Program-made: the position numbers and the translations under genes
Assembly: GCF_041261445.1 (NCBI RefSeq)
Contig: NZ_JBGCCU010000032.1
Span: 62,001 to 126,000 of the forward strand
Length of the DNA stretch: 64,000 nt
Direction: 5' to 3'
DNA from: Catenulispora sp. EB89
GTDB lineage: Bacteria > Actinomycetota > Actinomycetes > Streptomycetales > Catenulisporaceae
The notes under the pieces: model-generated
What the model was told of the DNA's origin: nothing
Databases searched by the model: none
Seen by the model: only the letters and a program-made list of their open reading frames with translations
Shown: in pieces, positions 50,544 to 60,296 of the stretch
Position numbering within the stretch: the stretch's first letter is position 1
How the letters are laid out: each line of letters begins with the position of its first letter

Positions 50544-51997
50544 GGACTATACGGTGTCCAGCCCTTCAGATGGGGTTCAAGATCCTTCGGACTGGGCTCG
50601 GGGATGTCCGGCATGCGCAATAGCCCGGCCAGCGGGTCCAGCTCGCCGGCGTAGACTGCGACCCACGCCAACCACTCCTCGGCCGTGACGCGATCGGACC
50701 CGGACGACATGTTCGTCACGACGTCCTGTGCGTGGCTGAGGAATTCTCGAATCTCCTGCGCCTTCCGCCAGTCGGCGATCTGCTGGTGGAGAGCCTTGAC
50801 CTTGTAGGACTCCTGGTAAGCAACTCGTGCCTGGGACATCGCGGCTTCCCACTGCCGACGTTTGAGAGCGGCGGCCTCCTCATCGGCTTTCCGCTTCGCC
50901 TCAGCTGCCGTCGATCGGAGCCTCATCTCCTGCAGGATCTGCGGCAGAGCGTCTTCGAGCACCGCCGCCTTGTTGTCCGACCACTCCGTTGCCCAGTGCG
51001 ACTGCCCGCCGATCAGGCGGATCGACAGACGCGTAGACGGCACGTGGTCGTAGCGGGGAATTCTCCTTCCCCAGCCCTTTGCGGCGTCCGCGAGTTCGCG
51101 AGCGGTGGGATCATGCTCGACCCGATCATTCTGCTGGGAGATGGCGACGCCGATGGCGACTTCAGGCGTCTGAACCGTGAACTGGTCGATGAGCTGGAGG
51201 CGACCCTGTTTGTAACGCGGTTTGTCGTCGGGGGTGAGTCTCGCCTTGTAGCCGTGACGTTCAGACTCCGCAACGAGAGCCTGCAGCAAGCGCAGTGCCC
51301 GGGAGAGGACTGGCTTGGTTAGCGGCAACGTCCGCTTCCCGTCGCGGAAGGCCGCCACGACGGGATGGGGATTCGTTAGACGCTCCGGAACCACGATCGG
51401 CGCGAGGACTTCGGTGCGCCACGCGGGGATGTCTTTCAGGGTGATCTCGGTGTCGCGTCCGACCATGATCCAGTCGTGGGAAATGTATTTGCCGTCGGGA
51501 AGTAGTTTGGACCGGGCTGCAGACGCGATGCGGGCAGACCAGCTGGGGGCACCCGGTCCGTATTCCTGGCGGACCACAATGCGACCGCCGGCCGCGAGGA
51601 GTTCGGTGATCAGGAGGTCTCCCTGGTTCGGCGGCGGAGCCGGCCGGACCTTCGGTTTGGCGGGCGACGAGTGGACCAGAGCCGTGGTCTCAACCGGAGC
51701 GTCCAGGCGCTGATTCGGTGCCGGCTTCTCCACGGGCTGCGCTGCGGTAGTGGTCTTGCGAACTCCCGTTGCTGCCGGAGCTGGTGGATAGTCTCCGTGT
51801 TCCAGGTAGTGTCGGCCGTCGTCGGTCAGTTCTGCGGTCCAGATGCCCTGCCGTCGGGACACCTTCGCCAGGCTGCGACTCTGCAGCGCCTGCGCACTCA
51901 GTTTATAGCCGGCGCCGGGCTGCTCCCCGTCGGGGCAGCCCTGGCCGATCCATCGCAGGATCTTCGATTGCTGGTCGTTGAGCCGCTTGCGGGTCAC
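50540..51997 (-). CDS. Uncharacterised winged-helix/coiled-coil protein
   Basis: A 485-aa protein whose family I cannot name. The first 70 residues (RKRLNDQQSKILRWIGQGCP, then AELTDDGRHYLEHG) look like a winged helix. A Pro/Thr/Lys-rich linker spans about residues 70-125. The middle (about 125-335) is beta-rich with WSARIASAAR and IPAWRTEVLAP. Residues 350-425 are a charged coiled coil (AEAKRKADEEAAALKRRQWE). It has a GTG start with GAGGAAAGGG upstream. It lies between the YhaO/YhaN genes and the Wadjet operon and may belong to either or neither. Confidence 0.7.
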   Translation of the reverse strand: MTRKRLNDQQSKILRWIGQGCPDGEQPGAGYKLSAQALQSRSLAKVSRRQGIWTAELTDDGRHYLEHGDYPPAPAATGVRKTTTAAQPVEKPAPNQRLDAPVETTALVHSSPAKPKVRPAPPPNQGDLLITELLAAGGRIVVRQEYGPGAPSWSARIASAARSKLLPDGKYISHDWIMVGRDTEITLKDIPAWRTEVLAPIVVPERLTNPHPVVAAFRDGKRTLPLTKPVLSRALRLLQALVAESERHGYKARLTPDDKPRYKQGRLQLIDQFTVQTPEVAIGVAISQQNDRVEHDPTARELADAAKGWGRRIPRYDHVPSTRLSIRLIGGQSHWATEWSDNKAAVLEDALPQILQEMRLRSTAAEAKRKADEEAAALKRRQWEAAMSQARVAYQESYKVKALHQQIADWRKAQEIREFLSHAQDVVTNMSSGSDRVTAEEWLAWVAVYAGELDPLAGLLRMPDIPEPSPKDLEPHLKGWTPYSP

Positions 51998-53059
51998 CGG
52001 GCATCCCTTTCCTCAGCTGACGTGCCGGAGCACGAACTGCGCAGTCACTTCAGGGCCAGAGTTCCCGGCAGCTGGCATATACCGCTTAACCTGGGCACCA
52101 GGGGGTTGTGCTTCTGGATTCGCACGAGTTGTGCGAGGACTTCGGCCATCGGCAGGCCGGACGCGATCACCGCGGGCGACTGGGGCTTGGACCTTGTGGG
52201 TGGCGATGGTGCGGAGGGTGTGAAACTGGACCGCTTCCACAGCTACCCGTCCAATTCGAAGACCGACCGGTCGCTGCCGGTCGCGGAGTGTGACAACCCT
52301 TGACCTGTGTCCCAGCCTGGTTGAGAGATCAGGGCCGCATCCGGCGTCCAGGCCACCGATCACTCGAAAGAGCGAACCGGCAGGACTCGAACGATCCCAT
52401 GACGAGTGCCTATTGATTGTGCGATGACGTCTCATGCCTTTCCCTAACGTCAGCTTGATCGTTCTGAGTCGAGGATTTTCGCGTCGTCCCACCGCCGTCG
52501 GTAGACCTTCATCTCGCTGCTGTTGGCGGGTACAAAGATGTGTGAAGCGTCGTCTGGGCGAGCCTGTGGCTGGCGGGCAAACTGGGCAGGCCGTCGCGGG
52601 GTCCACGTGTCCTGCGGCGGCGCCAATCCGGTGCTGATGCTGGAGTTCGGCCCCGAGCTGCTGCCCTCCTACGGCTGCGTGCTCCTGGCGGATGGAAACT
52701 GGATGCCACATACGTCGCGGTCTTGGCCGGCCATGCCTACACCCGGATCACGATGGGGCACTGCGGTCCTTCCCCAGGCGGCACATACTGCTATTGCGGG
52801 ATGCTCTTCGGCTGCCTCAGAGGAAAACGATGGCCCTGACCGCGTGGCGAGGCCGCGTGAGCTGTGGCGGTGGATGAACACACCAAAGCCTGATGCTCCT
52901 ATACACTGTGTAGTCGTTTCCGGCCGCTCCGTGCCAGGTGAAGTTTATGATCGTGACTTCGTGCCGGTATGGTCGCCACCACGGAAATGGCCGGTATCGT
53001 TCCCCGACGGGCGTGATATGAGGTTGATGCCGTTGGAGGGTCGCGGGAGGTGAGCGGAA
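51998..53059. other. About 1 kb without a confident gene
   Basis: Several short open frames exist on both strands without consistent codon bias. One stretch (about 52701-52849, plus) reads GHAYTRITMGHCGPSPGG and then CYCGMLFGCLRGKRWP to a stop, coding-like but with no start, so probably a relic. Near 52902 the 11-bp palindrome TACACTGTGTA occurs upstream of jetA, and TATGAT at about 52947 could be a -10. Confidence 0.5.
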
Positions 53060-54646
53060 ATGGCTGAGAACGGGCTCGCCGACGGTGCGGAGGCCGGTGC
53101 CGACCTTGATCTGGACGGCCTGGAGACCGCGACCCGGTTGCGGCTGTTCGGCTTCGTGCGGCGTGACGACCAGCTGTTGTATCTGTGGGTGCTCCGGGCG
53201 ATGGACCGGTTGCGGTTCGCGCACGTCTCGCAGGCGCACACCGATGACGTCGCGACGGCGCTCGCCGAGTTGGCTTCCCAGCACCAGGACGCGCCCGCCG
53301 AGGCCGAGAACCTGCGTCAGCGCCTGGACAATCTGGCCGAGGACGGTGTGTTGCACCGGCTGGAGGATCCGGCGCGGGCCGGGAAGCTGTCGGCCTACCG
53401 GAATCGCCAGTCGGTGTACCAGTTCAGCGAGCTGGGGTATTTGGCGTTTCGCGCGGTCAGCGGTGTGTTGGCTGCACGTATCGAGGACGCGAATCTGTCC
53501 CGGCTGGTGTTCTCCGACATTCTGCGTGATTTCGAGGGGCTGGCTCGAGCCAACCGGGATGCCGATGCCGATGAGATCGTGCGGCGTCTGACGAGCCTGG
53601 ACCGGGTCGTGGAGGACATGGCGCAGCGCACTGCGCGTTTCCATCTGACCTTGGGCGATATCACTCGCACCACCGACACCTCTCCTGAGGTGTTCCTGCG
53701 GCACAAGGACGCGTTGCTGAGCCACTTGCACAACTTTGTCGTCGAGCTGGAGCGGTACCTGCCCCGCCTCACATCGGCGGTCGCGGCGGTGGAGCAGACC
53801 GGCGTGGCAACGCTGCTCGACCGTGCGGCCATGGCCGATGAGCGTCCGTTGCTGGGGCATGACCGAATCCGTGAGGACTGGGCGCGGCGCTGGGCCGCGC
53901 TTCGAGCCTGGTTCGCGATTCCGGACGCGGGACAGTCTGCGGCCGATGCTGTGGTGGCGGCACCGCCTCGGGCCGTCGAGGTCCGCGACACCGCTCACAT
54001 GGCGGTCTCTGCGGTGATCGCCTTGCTGCGGCAGATAACCGATGCTCAGCGCAGCGGTGTAAACCGCAGCACACAGCTCAAGCACCTGGCCGCATGGGTG
54101 GTGGACACGCCAGATGAGGAAGCAGCGCACGCTCTGATGTCGGCGGCGTTCAACCTCCGCTCGGCGCGGCATTTCGGCACGGTGCATGAGGACGAGGAGC
54201 TGATCTCTTCTCGCAGCACGTGGTGGGACGCTCCAGGGGTCGAGATCTCGATGACCTTGTTCGCCAAGGGCAAGGCTCCCACACCGGGCGTTCCCAAACC
54301 GGTCGTCGACAAGCGCGGCAGCCGGCAGCACCTGCGCTCCCAGCAGGCCGCCGCGCGCGCCGCCGAGCGTGATTCGGCGGCGCGGTTGCTGGATGCTGGG
54401 GTTCATGGCCGCGTTCTGGACGCGGCCGAGCTGCGAGTGCTCCTCAAGCTGCTGACCCGGGCCTTGGAATCCCGTTCGGTGGTGGCCGGCCGCGTCACAG
54501 CGTCGGGAAGTAACGATGTGTTGACCATGCGGCTCGTGCCATCACCCGGCGGCAGTGCGGTTCAGACCGAACACGGTGTGCTTCACCTGCCGGGCTACGC
54601 ACTCGAACTCGCCCCACTGCGCCGACGCGCTAAAGCAGGGCTCTGA
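53060..54646 (+). CDS. jetA: Wadjet subunit JetA (DUF2397/TIGR02677)
   Basis: A 528-aa protein of the TIGR02677/DUF2397 family, the kleisin-like subunit of this Wadjet branch. It opens with RLRLFGFVRRDDQLLYLWVL, then the winged region YRNRQSVYQFSELGYLAFRAV, the helical arm and LGDITRTTDTSPEVFLRHKD, all typical. It is predicted to bridge the SMC heads of JetC in a complex with JetB. GGGAGGTGA supports the ATG. Its stop overlaps jetB by 1 nt (TGATG). It is the first of four coupled genes. Confidence 0.93.
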   Translation: MAENGLADGAEAGADLDLDGLETATRLRLFGFVRRDDQLLYLWVLRAMDRLRFAHVSQAHTDDVATALAELASQHQDAPAEAENLRQRLDNLAEDGVLHRLEDPARAGKLSAYRNRQSVYQFSELGYLAFRAVSGVLAARIEDANLSRLVFSDILRDFEGLARANRDADADEIVRRLTSLDRVVEDMAQRTARFHLTLGDITRTTDTSPEVFLRHKDALLSHLHNFVVELERYLPRLTSAVAAVEQTGVATLLDRAAMADERPLLGHDRIREDWARRWAALRAWFAIPDAGQSAADAVVAAPPRAVEVRDTAHMAVSAVIALLRQITDAQRSGVNRSTQLKHLAAWVVDTPDEEAAHALMSAAFNLRSARHFGTVHEDEELISSRSTWWDAPGVEISMTLFAKGKAPTPGVPKPVVDKRGSRQHLRSQQAAARAAERDSAARLLDAGVHGRVLDAAELRVLLKLLTRALESRSVVAGRVTASGSNDVLTMRLVPSPGGSAVQTEHGVLHLPGYALELAPLRRRAKAGL

Positions 54647-56046
54647 TGGCCGAGCCCATGGCCGCCGAGACGGTGGCCCCCAGCGATCTGGAATCCTACC
54701 AGCACGCCGTACGCCTGGTCCTCACCAACGATGTGATCACCGCGTCGCGGCCGACGGCCGCCGCGTTGAAGTCGGTGCTGGCCTGGGCTGACCGCATGGC
54801 CAAGGACTTCCAGGAGCTGCTGGGCTACCGGCTGGAGGCGACCGCGCACCATGTCCGCCTGATCCGGCGACTGGACCTGCTGGACGGCACACAGCACAGT
54901 CTGTTCGCGGCCAAGAGCGGGCGGTCATTCGATCGCCGCCGCCTGGCCTATCTGTGCCTGGTGCTCGCTGCCTTCAACCGTTCCCGCACTGAGATCGACC
55001 TGGTGGATCTCGTGACCGTACTGGGGCCGAGCGCGAATGCCATTGACGGGCTCGGGTTCGAGGCCACCGTCACCGAACACAAGCGCGCGGTGGTGGATGT
55101 CGTGGACTGGCTGGTGGAGCGCGGCGCGCTGCGCCTGTCGGACGGGGACGCGGAAAGCTGGGCCAAGGACTCCGAGCACGGCGATGCGCTGTATGACATC
55201 GATCACGACATCTGCACCACGCTGTTCCGCCCGCTGCGCCCGCTGCAGTTCGTCGACAGCGCCCGCGGCCTGCTGGACGTGGAGCAGACCGAAGCCGCCC
55301 GCAGGTCCGTGCAGCGGGAAGCCGCAGCCCGTCGCGCCCGGCGGCTTCTGGTGGAGCACCCCGTCGTCTATTTCGGGCAGGTCGACGAAGCGACGGGTGC
55401 TGCTCTGCGCTCGGCCGAACTGGCCGAGAACCTGGCACGGATGACCGGGCTGAGTGTGGAGCGCAGGGCTGAGGGCGTCGCGTTGGTGGACGGCTCCGGC
55501 CGGTTCACCGACCGCAGGTTCCCGGGCCGCGGCGGTGCGGTCGCCAGAGCGGCGGGGCTGATCCTGGCCAAGATCGCAGACCTGCTGGAGGATCCGGACA
55601 GCGGGCCAGGAGTGCGCCGGATGACCGTCCCGACCGCCGCCGAGGTCCTCGACGATCTGATCGCCCGGATCGACGCGGGTCGGCACACAACGGATTCGCT
55701 GCCGGTGTCGGCTTCGGCCGCGGTATCCGGTGGCGAGCGCACACCGGCCTGGGAGGCGCCGTTCATCGAGACCGCGGTGCTGGAGTCCATGATGCGCGAG
55801 CTGTACGAGGAGTTCGGCGCCGGATCCTTCACCGAGCAGTGGAAGTACGACACGTCCGGTTTGTTGACCGAAGCCGTTGTCCTGCTGACCGATCTGGGGC
55901 TGGTACACCGGGTGCCCGGAGGCGTCCTGGTGTTGCCGGCCGCCGCGCGCTACCGGAACATCAAAGCCGCGGTGCCGCGGCGCGACTGGCGTGACGACCA
56001 GCTCGCGCTGGACCTGTCGGACCTGTTGACGGAAGGACAGATGTGA
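54646..56046 (+). CDS. jetB: Wadjet subunit JetB (DUF2398/TIGR02678)
   Basis: A 466-aa protein of the TIGR02678/DUF2398 family, the KITE-like winged-helix subunit. Landmarks are FQELLGYRLEATAHHVRLIR near residue 50, RRLAYLCLVLAAFNRSRTEI near residue 100, and the C-terminal VLESMMRELYEEFGAGSF block and LVHRVPGGVLVLPAAARYRN. It should dimerise on JetA and contact JetC. The start overlaps jetA by 1 nt and the stop overlaps jetC by 4 nt (GTGA). Confidence 0.92.
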   Translation: MAEPMAAETVAPSDLESYQHAVRLVLTNDVITASRPTAAALKSVLAWADRMAKDFQELLGYRLEATAHHVRLIRRLDLLDGTQHSLFAAKSGRSFDRRRLAYLCLVLAAFNRSRTEIDLVDLVTVLGPSANAIDGLGFEATVTEHKRAVVDVVDWLVERGALRLSDGDAESWAKDSEHGDALYDIDHDICTTLFRPLRPLQFVDSARGLLDVEQTEAARRSVQREAAARRARRLLVEHPVVYFGQVDEATGAALRSAELAENLARMTGLSVERRAEGVALVDGSGRFTDRRFPGRGGAVARAAGLILAKIADLLEDPDSGPGVRRMTVPTAAEVLDDLIARIDAGRHTTDSLPVSASAAVSGGERTPAWEAPFIETAVLESMMRELYEEFGAGSFTEQWKYDTSGLLTEAVVLLTDLGLVHRVPGGVLVLPAAARYRNIKAAVPRRDWRDDQLALDLSDLLTEGQM

Positions 56047-59000
56047 GCAGGTTCAAGCCGACCAGGGCCGGGATCGTCAACCTGTGGGACTACATCGACG
56101 AGGAGTTCGTCTTCGCCGACGGCCGCCTGGCGCTGCGCGGGCACAACGGCTCGGGCAAGACCAAGGCTCTGGAGGTACTGTTCCCGTTCGTCTTGGACGG
56201 CTCACTGAGCGCGCGCCGTCTGGACCCGTTCAGCGGCGAGAACCGCACCATGAAATCCAACCTCCTGTATCGCGGCCAGGACGCCGCCTACGGCTACGTG
56301 TGGATGGAGTTCGCGCACGACGGCGAACCGGCCGAGGTCGTCACGCTGATCATCGGGTTGAGTGGGCACAAACACCGGGAACAGGTCACGCCCGCGTACT
56401 ACGTGACCGGTAAGCGGATCGGGGTCGACATCGGGCTGCTGTCGGCCGATTCGCGTCCGCTGACCGCCAACCAGCTGTCCGCCAAGCTGGATGTGTCGGA
56501 GTGCTTCAAGGACCGGCGCGGCGACTACCGGGACGCGGTGGACGCCAGGCTTTTCGGGCTCGGGACCGACCGCTACATCCAACTGCTGGATCTGCTGCTA
56601 TCTCTGCGCCGTCCGCTGCTGGCCAAAGACCTGGACCCGGTGAAGGTCTCCAACACCTTGTCCGCCGGGCTCAGCCCCGTGGACGAGGAACTGGTCGAGC
56701 AGGCTGCCCGGGACTTCGACAACCTGGCGGCGGTCAAGCGCCGTTTCGACGACCTGAGCACCGCTTCCGGAGCCGTCGAGGCGTTTCTGGCCCAGTACAC
56801 CGCCTATGTCAGGGCCCATACCAAGTCACAGCTCGACCGCTTCGACCATTTGATCGGTGACGCGGCCGGGCACGCCGGCGCCGTGCGGGATGCCGCCGCC
56901 GAAGTCGACCGCGCTACCAGGTCCGAGGCGCGGGCGGAGCAGACCCGCGCTCGTTGCGACCGACGCCGCCGCGAACTGGATGCTGAGCGTGGTGCGCTGG
57001 TCAACAGCCAGGCATACAAGGACCACGAACGGCTCGAGCAGGAACGTGAGAAGGTCGAGAAGGCCAGCAGACAGCTCGACAAGGACCGCGCACAGCTGGC
57101 CAAGGATCGGCGGAATATCAATGATCTGATCGGCGAGGCCGACGGGTTGCAGGACCGGGCTGGACAGCTGGACCGGGCCGGCGAGCAGCACCGCCGTGCC
57201 ATCCTCGCAGCGGCCGACGCCGCGGCCCTGGAATGGGATCCGGCTGTCCTGGAGGCTCAGGACCACGATCGGGATACGGTGGTCACCGCTCTGGTCGCGT
57301 CCCGGCGCGACGACATCGAGCACGTGCGGACCGAACTAGGACGAGTTGATGAGGCCGAGAAGGAACGGTCCCGTGCTGACAAAGACCTGGGCAAGGCGCG
57401 CGAAAAAGCAGAGCGTCTGGGCGCGGTGGTCACCGAGACGGCTGGTCGGCTGACCACCGCCCGCACCGCACTGTCGGAGGCGTTGAACGCCTGGACACTG
57501 CGCTGGGCCGACGCCGACGTCCTTACTGACGGGCTGCCGGAAGCACTGCATACGGCGGCGGCCCGGATCGGCGAACCTGACGCGGCATCACTGGAGCAGA
57601 CCTACACCGAGGCCACCGCCGGGCGTCGCGACGAGCTGATCACACGGCGCGAAACCTGCAAACGGAACGTGTCCGATCTCGAAACCGTGATCCAGGGACT
57701 CAAGTCCGAGCGCACGGCTGTCGCCGAGCAGCGCGATGAGGCACCGCCTGGCAACGACCTGCGTCCCGCCGACCGCGCCGATCGGCCCGGCGCACCGCTG
57801 TGGCAACTGGTCCGCTTCGCCGACCACGTGCACCCCGAGCAGGCCGCCGCTATCGAAGGCGCACTGTACGGCTCCGGAGCCCTGACCGCCTGGCTGCACC
57901 CGGACGCGGACCTGACCCGGTCGGCCGTGGCAGCCGCCGAAGCCGATGGCTATCTGATCCCGCTGCCCCAAGATCATCGGCCGGCCGACGCGACCCTCGC
58001 CGACTTCCTCGAACCCGAGCACGAGCAGAACCTCGTCGCGCCGGAAACGATTCGGGCCATCCTGGCGTCCATCCAGGTCACCGATACTCCGCCGAAAGCA
58101 GGATTGGCAGCGGTCTGGATCACCACCTCGGCGCAATACGGCCATGGCGTCCAGACCGGTGCTCGGCCCAAGACCGAGCCGGAATTCATCGGAGCCACTG
58201 CCCGCGCAGCGCGCCGCCGCGCCCGCCTGGCCGAAATCGACGCGCGGATGGCCGAACTCGGTGCCACGCATGAAGGGCTGCAAGCTGTACTCGACAAGGT
58301 GCTGGAGGCGATCGAGAACATCGAGAACGCCGCCAAGCTGCCTCCCACCGGCGCGGTGCTGACCGCGGTCGGGGATCTAGCCACCGCCGCGGCGCTGCAC
58401 CGTGATGCCGAGGGCGTATTACGCGACGCCAGCGCGGCACTGGACGTGGCCACCGCCGAGCTGTCCGCACGCCAACGCACCCTCCGCCAGGTAGCTGGAA
58501 CGCGGAACATGCCCCACACCACCGACGAGGTGGACGCAGTCGATCAGGCTGTCACCGACGTCCAGCTGACCATCGAAATGCTCGCGCGCGATCAGAGCGA
58601 GGCGCGACAGGTGAACACTGACCTGACGACTCGGCGGGCCCGCATCGTAGAACTCGAAGGAGACTACCTGGAAGCAGCCACAGAGCTGGCTGAGCAGGAA
58701 ACCGAGTTCGAAGCGGCCAAGGCGGCATGGCAGACGGCCAAGGGCAGCATCGACAAGGAATACGAGGAGATCCTCGCGACCATCACCGGCCTCGATGCTG
58801 AACTCGGTACGGTCCGTACCGAGCTGGCCAGGGCCGAGAACCTGAAGAACACCGAACACGACAACCGTATCGGCGCCACCCGCGACCTGGACAACCGCCG
58901 CACGACCTTGCTGGCCGCGATGGAGGCGCTCAGTGAGGGAGCTGACGCCTTCGCACCCTTCGCCCACCCAGACCTGCGCGACCTGCTCGGCGTTACCGAA

Positions 59001-60296
59001 AGCGCGCACTGGCCCTCGTCGGGCCGATGGATTCCCGCCTCCGAGGCGGCCGAACGGGTCGAAACATTGCTGGCCGACCCCGAGCCGGAGACGGACCCCG
59101 ACACCGCGGTCCGCCGGATCATGCCGGCCGAATCCCAAACCCTGCTACACGCCTACCGCCAAGCCACCTCGGGCGGCCGCGCAGTCGTCCAAGCCACCCT
59201 GGACACCGCCGGCGACCGACTCACCAGCGCCTACCAGGAATTCGACAGGGTGCTGCGTGGCCTGGAGGACGGATACGAGGTGACCCTCGGCCTCGGCGTG
59301 CCGGCCATGGTCGACGTCACCGCCGATGACGGCCGCCAACCAGTCGCCCGCTTCGCCCAGCGCATCGCCGAGGAAGCCCAGACCCAGGGAGTGCTGCTGG
59401 AGGAGCGCGAGCACGAGGTACTGGAGGACACCCTGCTCACCGCGCTGGCCCAGCAGATCCACCACCGTGTGCTGGCCGCCAGGGACCTGGTCAAAGAGAT
59501 GGACGCCGACACCCGCGCCAAGCCGATGTCCTCTGGGATGGCGATCGGCATCAGCTGGGTGCGCTCCGACAAGATCAGCGAACTGCAGAACGCTGTAGCC
59601 ACCCAGCTCCAGCACAACACTGCCGCCCTCGGTGCCGACGGCCTGGCCCAGCTCCGCCAGCGGCTGCGTGAGATGATCCGTGACCACAAAGCTCGCAATC
59701 CGCGCGACACCTACCGCGAAACCCTCGCCACGGTCCTGGACTACCGCGACTGGTTCATGTTCGCCATCCAGCTCATCCACCCCGGCGGCCGCACCGAACA
59801 GCTCACCCGCAAACGCCACAGTTCCATGTCCGGTGGCGAGAAATCCGCCGCCATCCACCTACCGCTATTCGCCGCCGCCAACGCCATTTACTCTTCAGCT
59901 AAACCCACCTGCCCACGCATGGTCGCCCTCGATGAGGCGTTCGCCGGCATCGACGGCAACTTCATGCCCGACCTGCTGGGCCTGACTACCAAGTTCGACC
60001 TCGACTTGTTCATGACCGGCCACGAGCTGTGGATCACCACCCCGGCCGTGCCGATGATCGCCCACTACGACATGATGCACGACGAGCACAGCCAGACCGT
60101 GTCCTCGCTGTTGATTCTGTGGGACGGCGAGCAACTCATCGACGCCGGCGCCGGCTTCGGCGGCAACGACGATATCGCCGCCGAACTGCTCGGCTTCACC
60201 CCCTCCCGCCGCGAACCGATCACTGGGACCGACGACGGGCTGCTACCGCCGGCCTCCGAGGGCGACGGCGAGCCCGAAACCGGTGATGACCTGTGA
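56043..60296 (+). CDS. jetC: Wadjet SMC-like ATPase JetC (TIGR02680)
   Basis: A 1417-aa MukB-like SMC protein. The N-terminal head has FKPTRAGIVNLWDYIDEEF and Walker A GHNGSGKTKAL near residue 40. Coiled coils cover about residues 290-470 and 720-1000, and a hinge region lies in between (PLWQLVRFADHV, AIEGALYGSGAL). The C-terminal head holds the signature SMSGGEKSAAIHLPL, Walker B MVALDEAFAGID and the D-loop. It extrudes DNA loops and directs JetD to small circular plasmids. The GTG start overlaps jetB by 4 nt and the stop overlaps jetD by 4 nt. Confidence 0.95.
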   Translation: MSRFKPTRAGIVNLWDYIDEEFVFADGRLALRGHNGSGKTKALEVLFPFVLDGSLSARRLDPFSGENRTMKSNLLYRGQDAAYGYVWMEFAHDGEPAEVVTLIIGLSGHKHREQVTPAYYVTGKRIGVDIGLLSADSRPLTANQLSAKLDVSECFKDRRGDYRDAVDARLFGLGTDRYIQLLDLLLSLRRPLLAKDLDPVKVSNTLSAGLSPVDEELVEQAARDFDNLAAVKRRFDDLSTASGAVEAFLAQYTAYVRAHTKSQLDRFDHLIGDAAGHAGAVRDAAAEVDRATRSEARAEQTRARCDRRRRELDAERGALVNSQAYKDHERLEQEREKVEKASRQLDKDRAQLAKDRRNINDLIGEADGLQDRAGQLDRAGEQHRRAILAAADAAALEWDPAVLEAQDHDRDTVVTALVASRRDDIEHVRTELGRVDEAEKERSRADKDLGKAREKAERLGAVVTETAGRLTTARTALSEALNAWTLRWADADVLTDGLPEALHTAAARIGEPDAASLEQTYTEATAGRRDELITRRETCKRNVSDLETVIQGLKSERTAVAEQRDEAPPGNDLRPADRADRPGAPLWQLVRFADHVHPEQAAAIEGALYGSGALTAWLHPDADLTRSAVAAAEADGYLIPLPQDHRPADATLADFLEPEHEQNLVAPETIRAILASIQVTDTPPKAGLAAVWITTSAQYGHGVQTGARPKTEPEFIGATARAARRRARLAEIDARMAELGATHEGLQAVLDKVLEAIENIENAAKLPPTGAVLTAVGDLATAAALHRDAEGVLRDASAALDVATAELSARQRTLRQVAGTRNMPHTTDEVDAVDQAVTDVQLTIEMLARDQSEARQVNTDLTTRRARIVELEGDYLEAATELAEQETEFEAAKAAWQTAKGSIDKEYEEILATITGLDAELGTVRTELARAENLKNTEHDNRIGATRDLDNRRTTLLAAMEALSEGADAFAPFAHPDLRDLLGVTESAHWPSSGRWIPASEAAERVETLLADPEPETDPDTAVRRIMPAESQTLLHAYRQATSGGRAVVQATLDTAGDRLTSAYQEFDRVLRGLEDGYEVTLGLGVPAMVDVTADDGRQPVARFAQRIAEEAQTQGVLLEEREHEVLEDTLLTALAQQIHHRVLAARDLVKEMDADTRAKPMSSGMAIGISWVRSDKISELQNAVATQLQHNTAALGADGLAQLRQRLREMIRDHKARNPRDTYRETLATVLDYRDWFMFAIQLIHPGGRTEQLTRKRHSSMSGGEKSAAIHLPLFAAANAIYSSAKPTCPRMVALDEAFAGIDGNFMPDLLGLTTKFDLDLFMTGHELWITTPAVPMIAHYDMMHDEHSQTVSSLLILWDGEQLIDAGAGFGGNDDIAAELLGFTPSRREPITGTDDGLLPPASEGDGEPETGDDL

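Noticed and set aside
52523-53053. 176-codon frame upstream of jetA
   Set aside because: Mixed codon bias and no recognisable fold; another frame in the same stretch looks equally coding-like.
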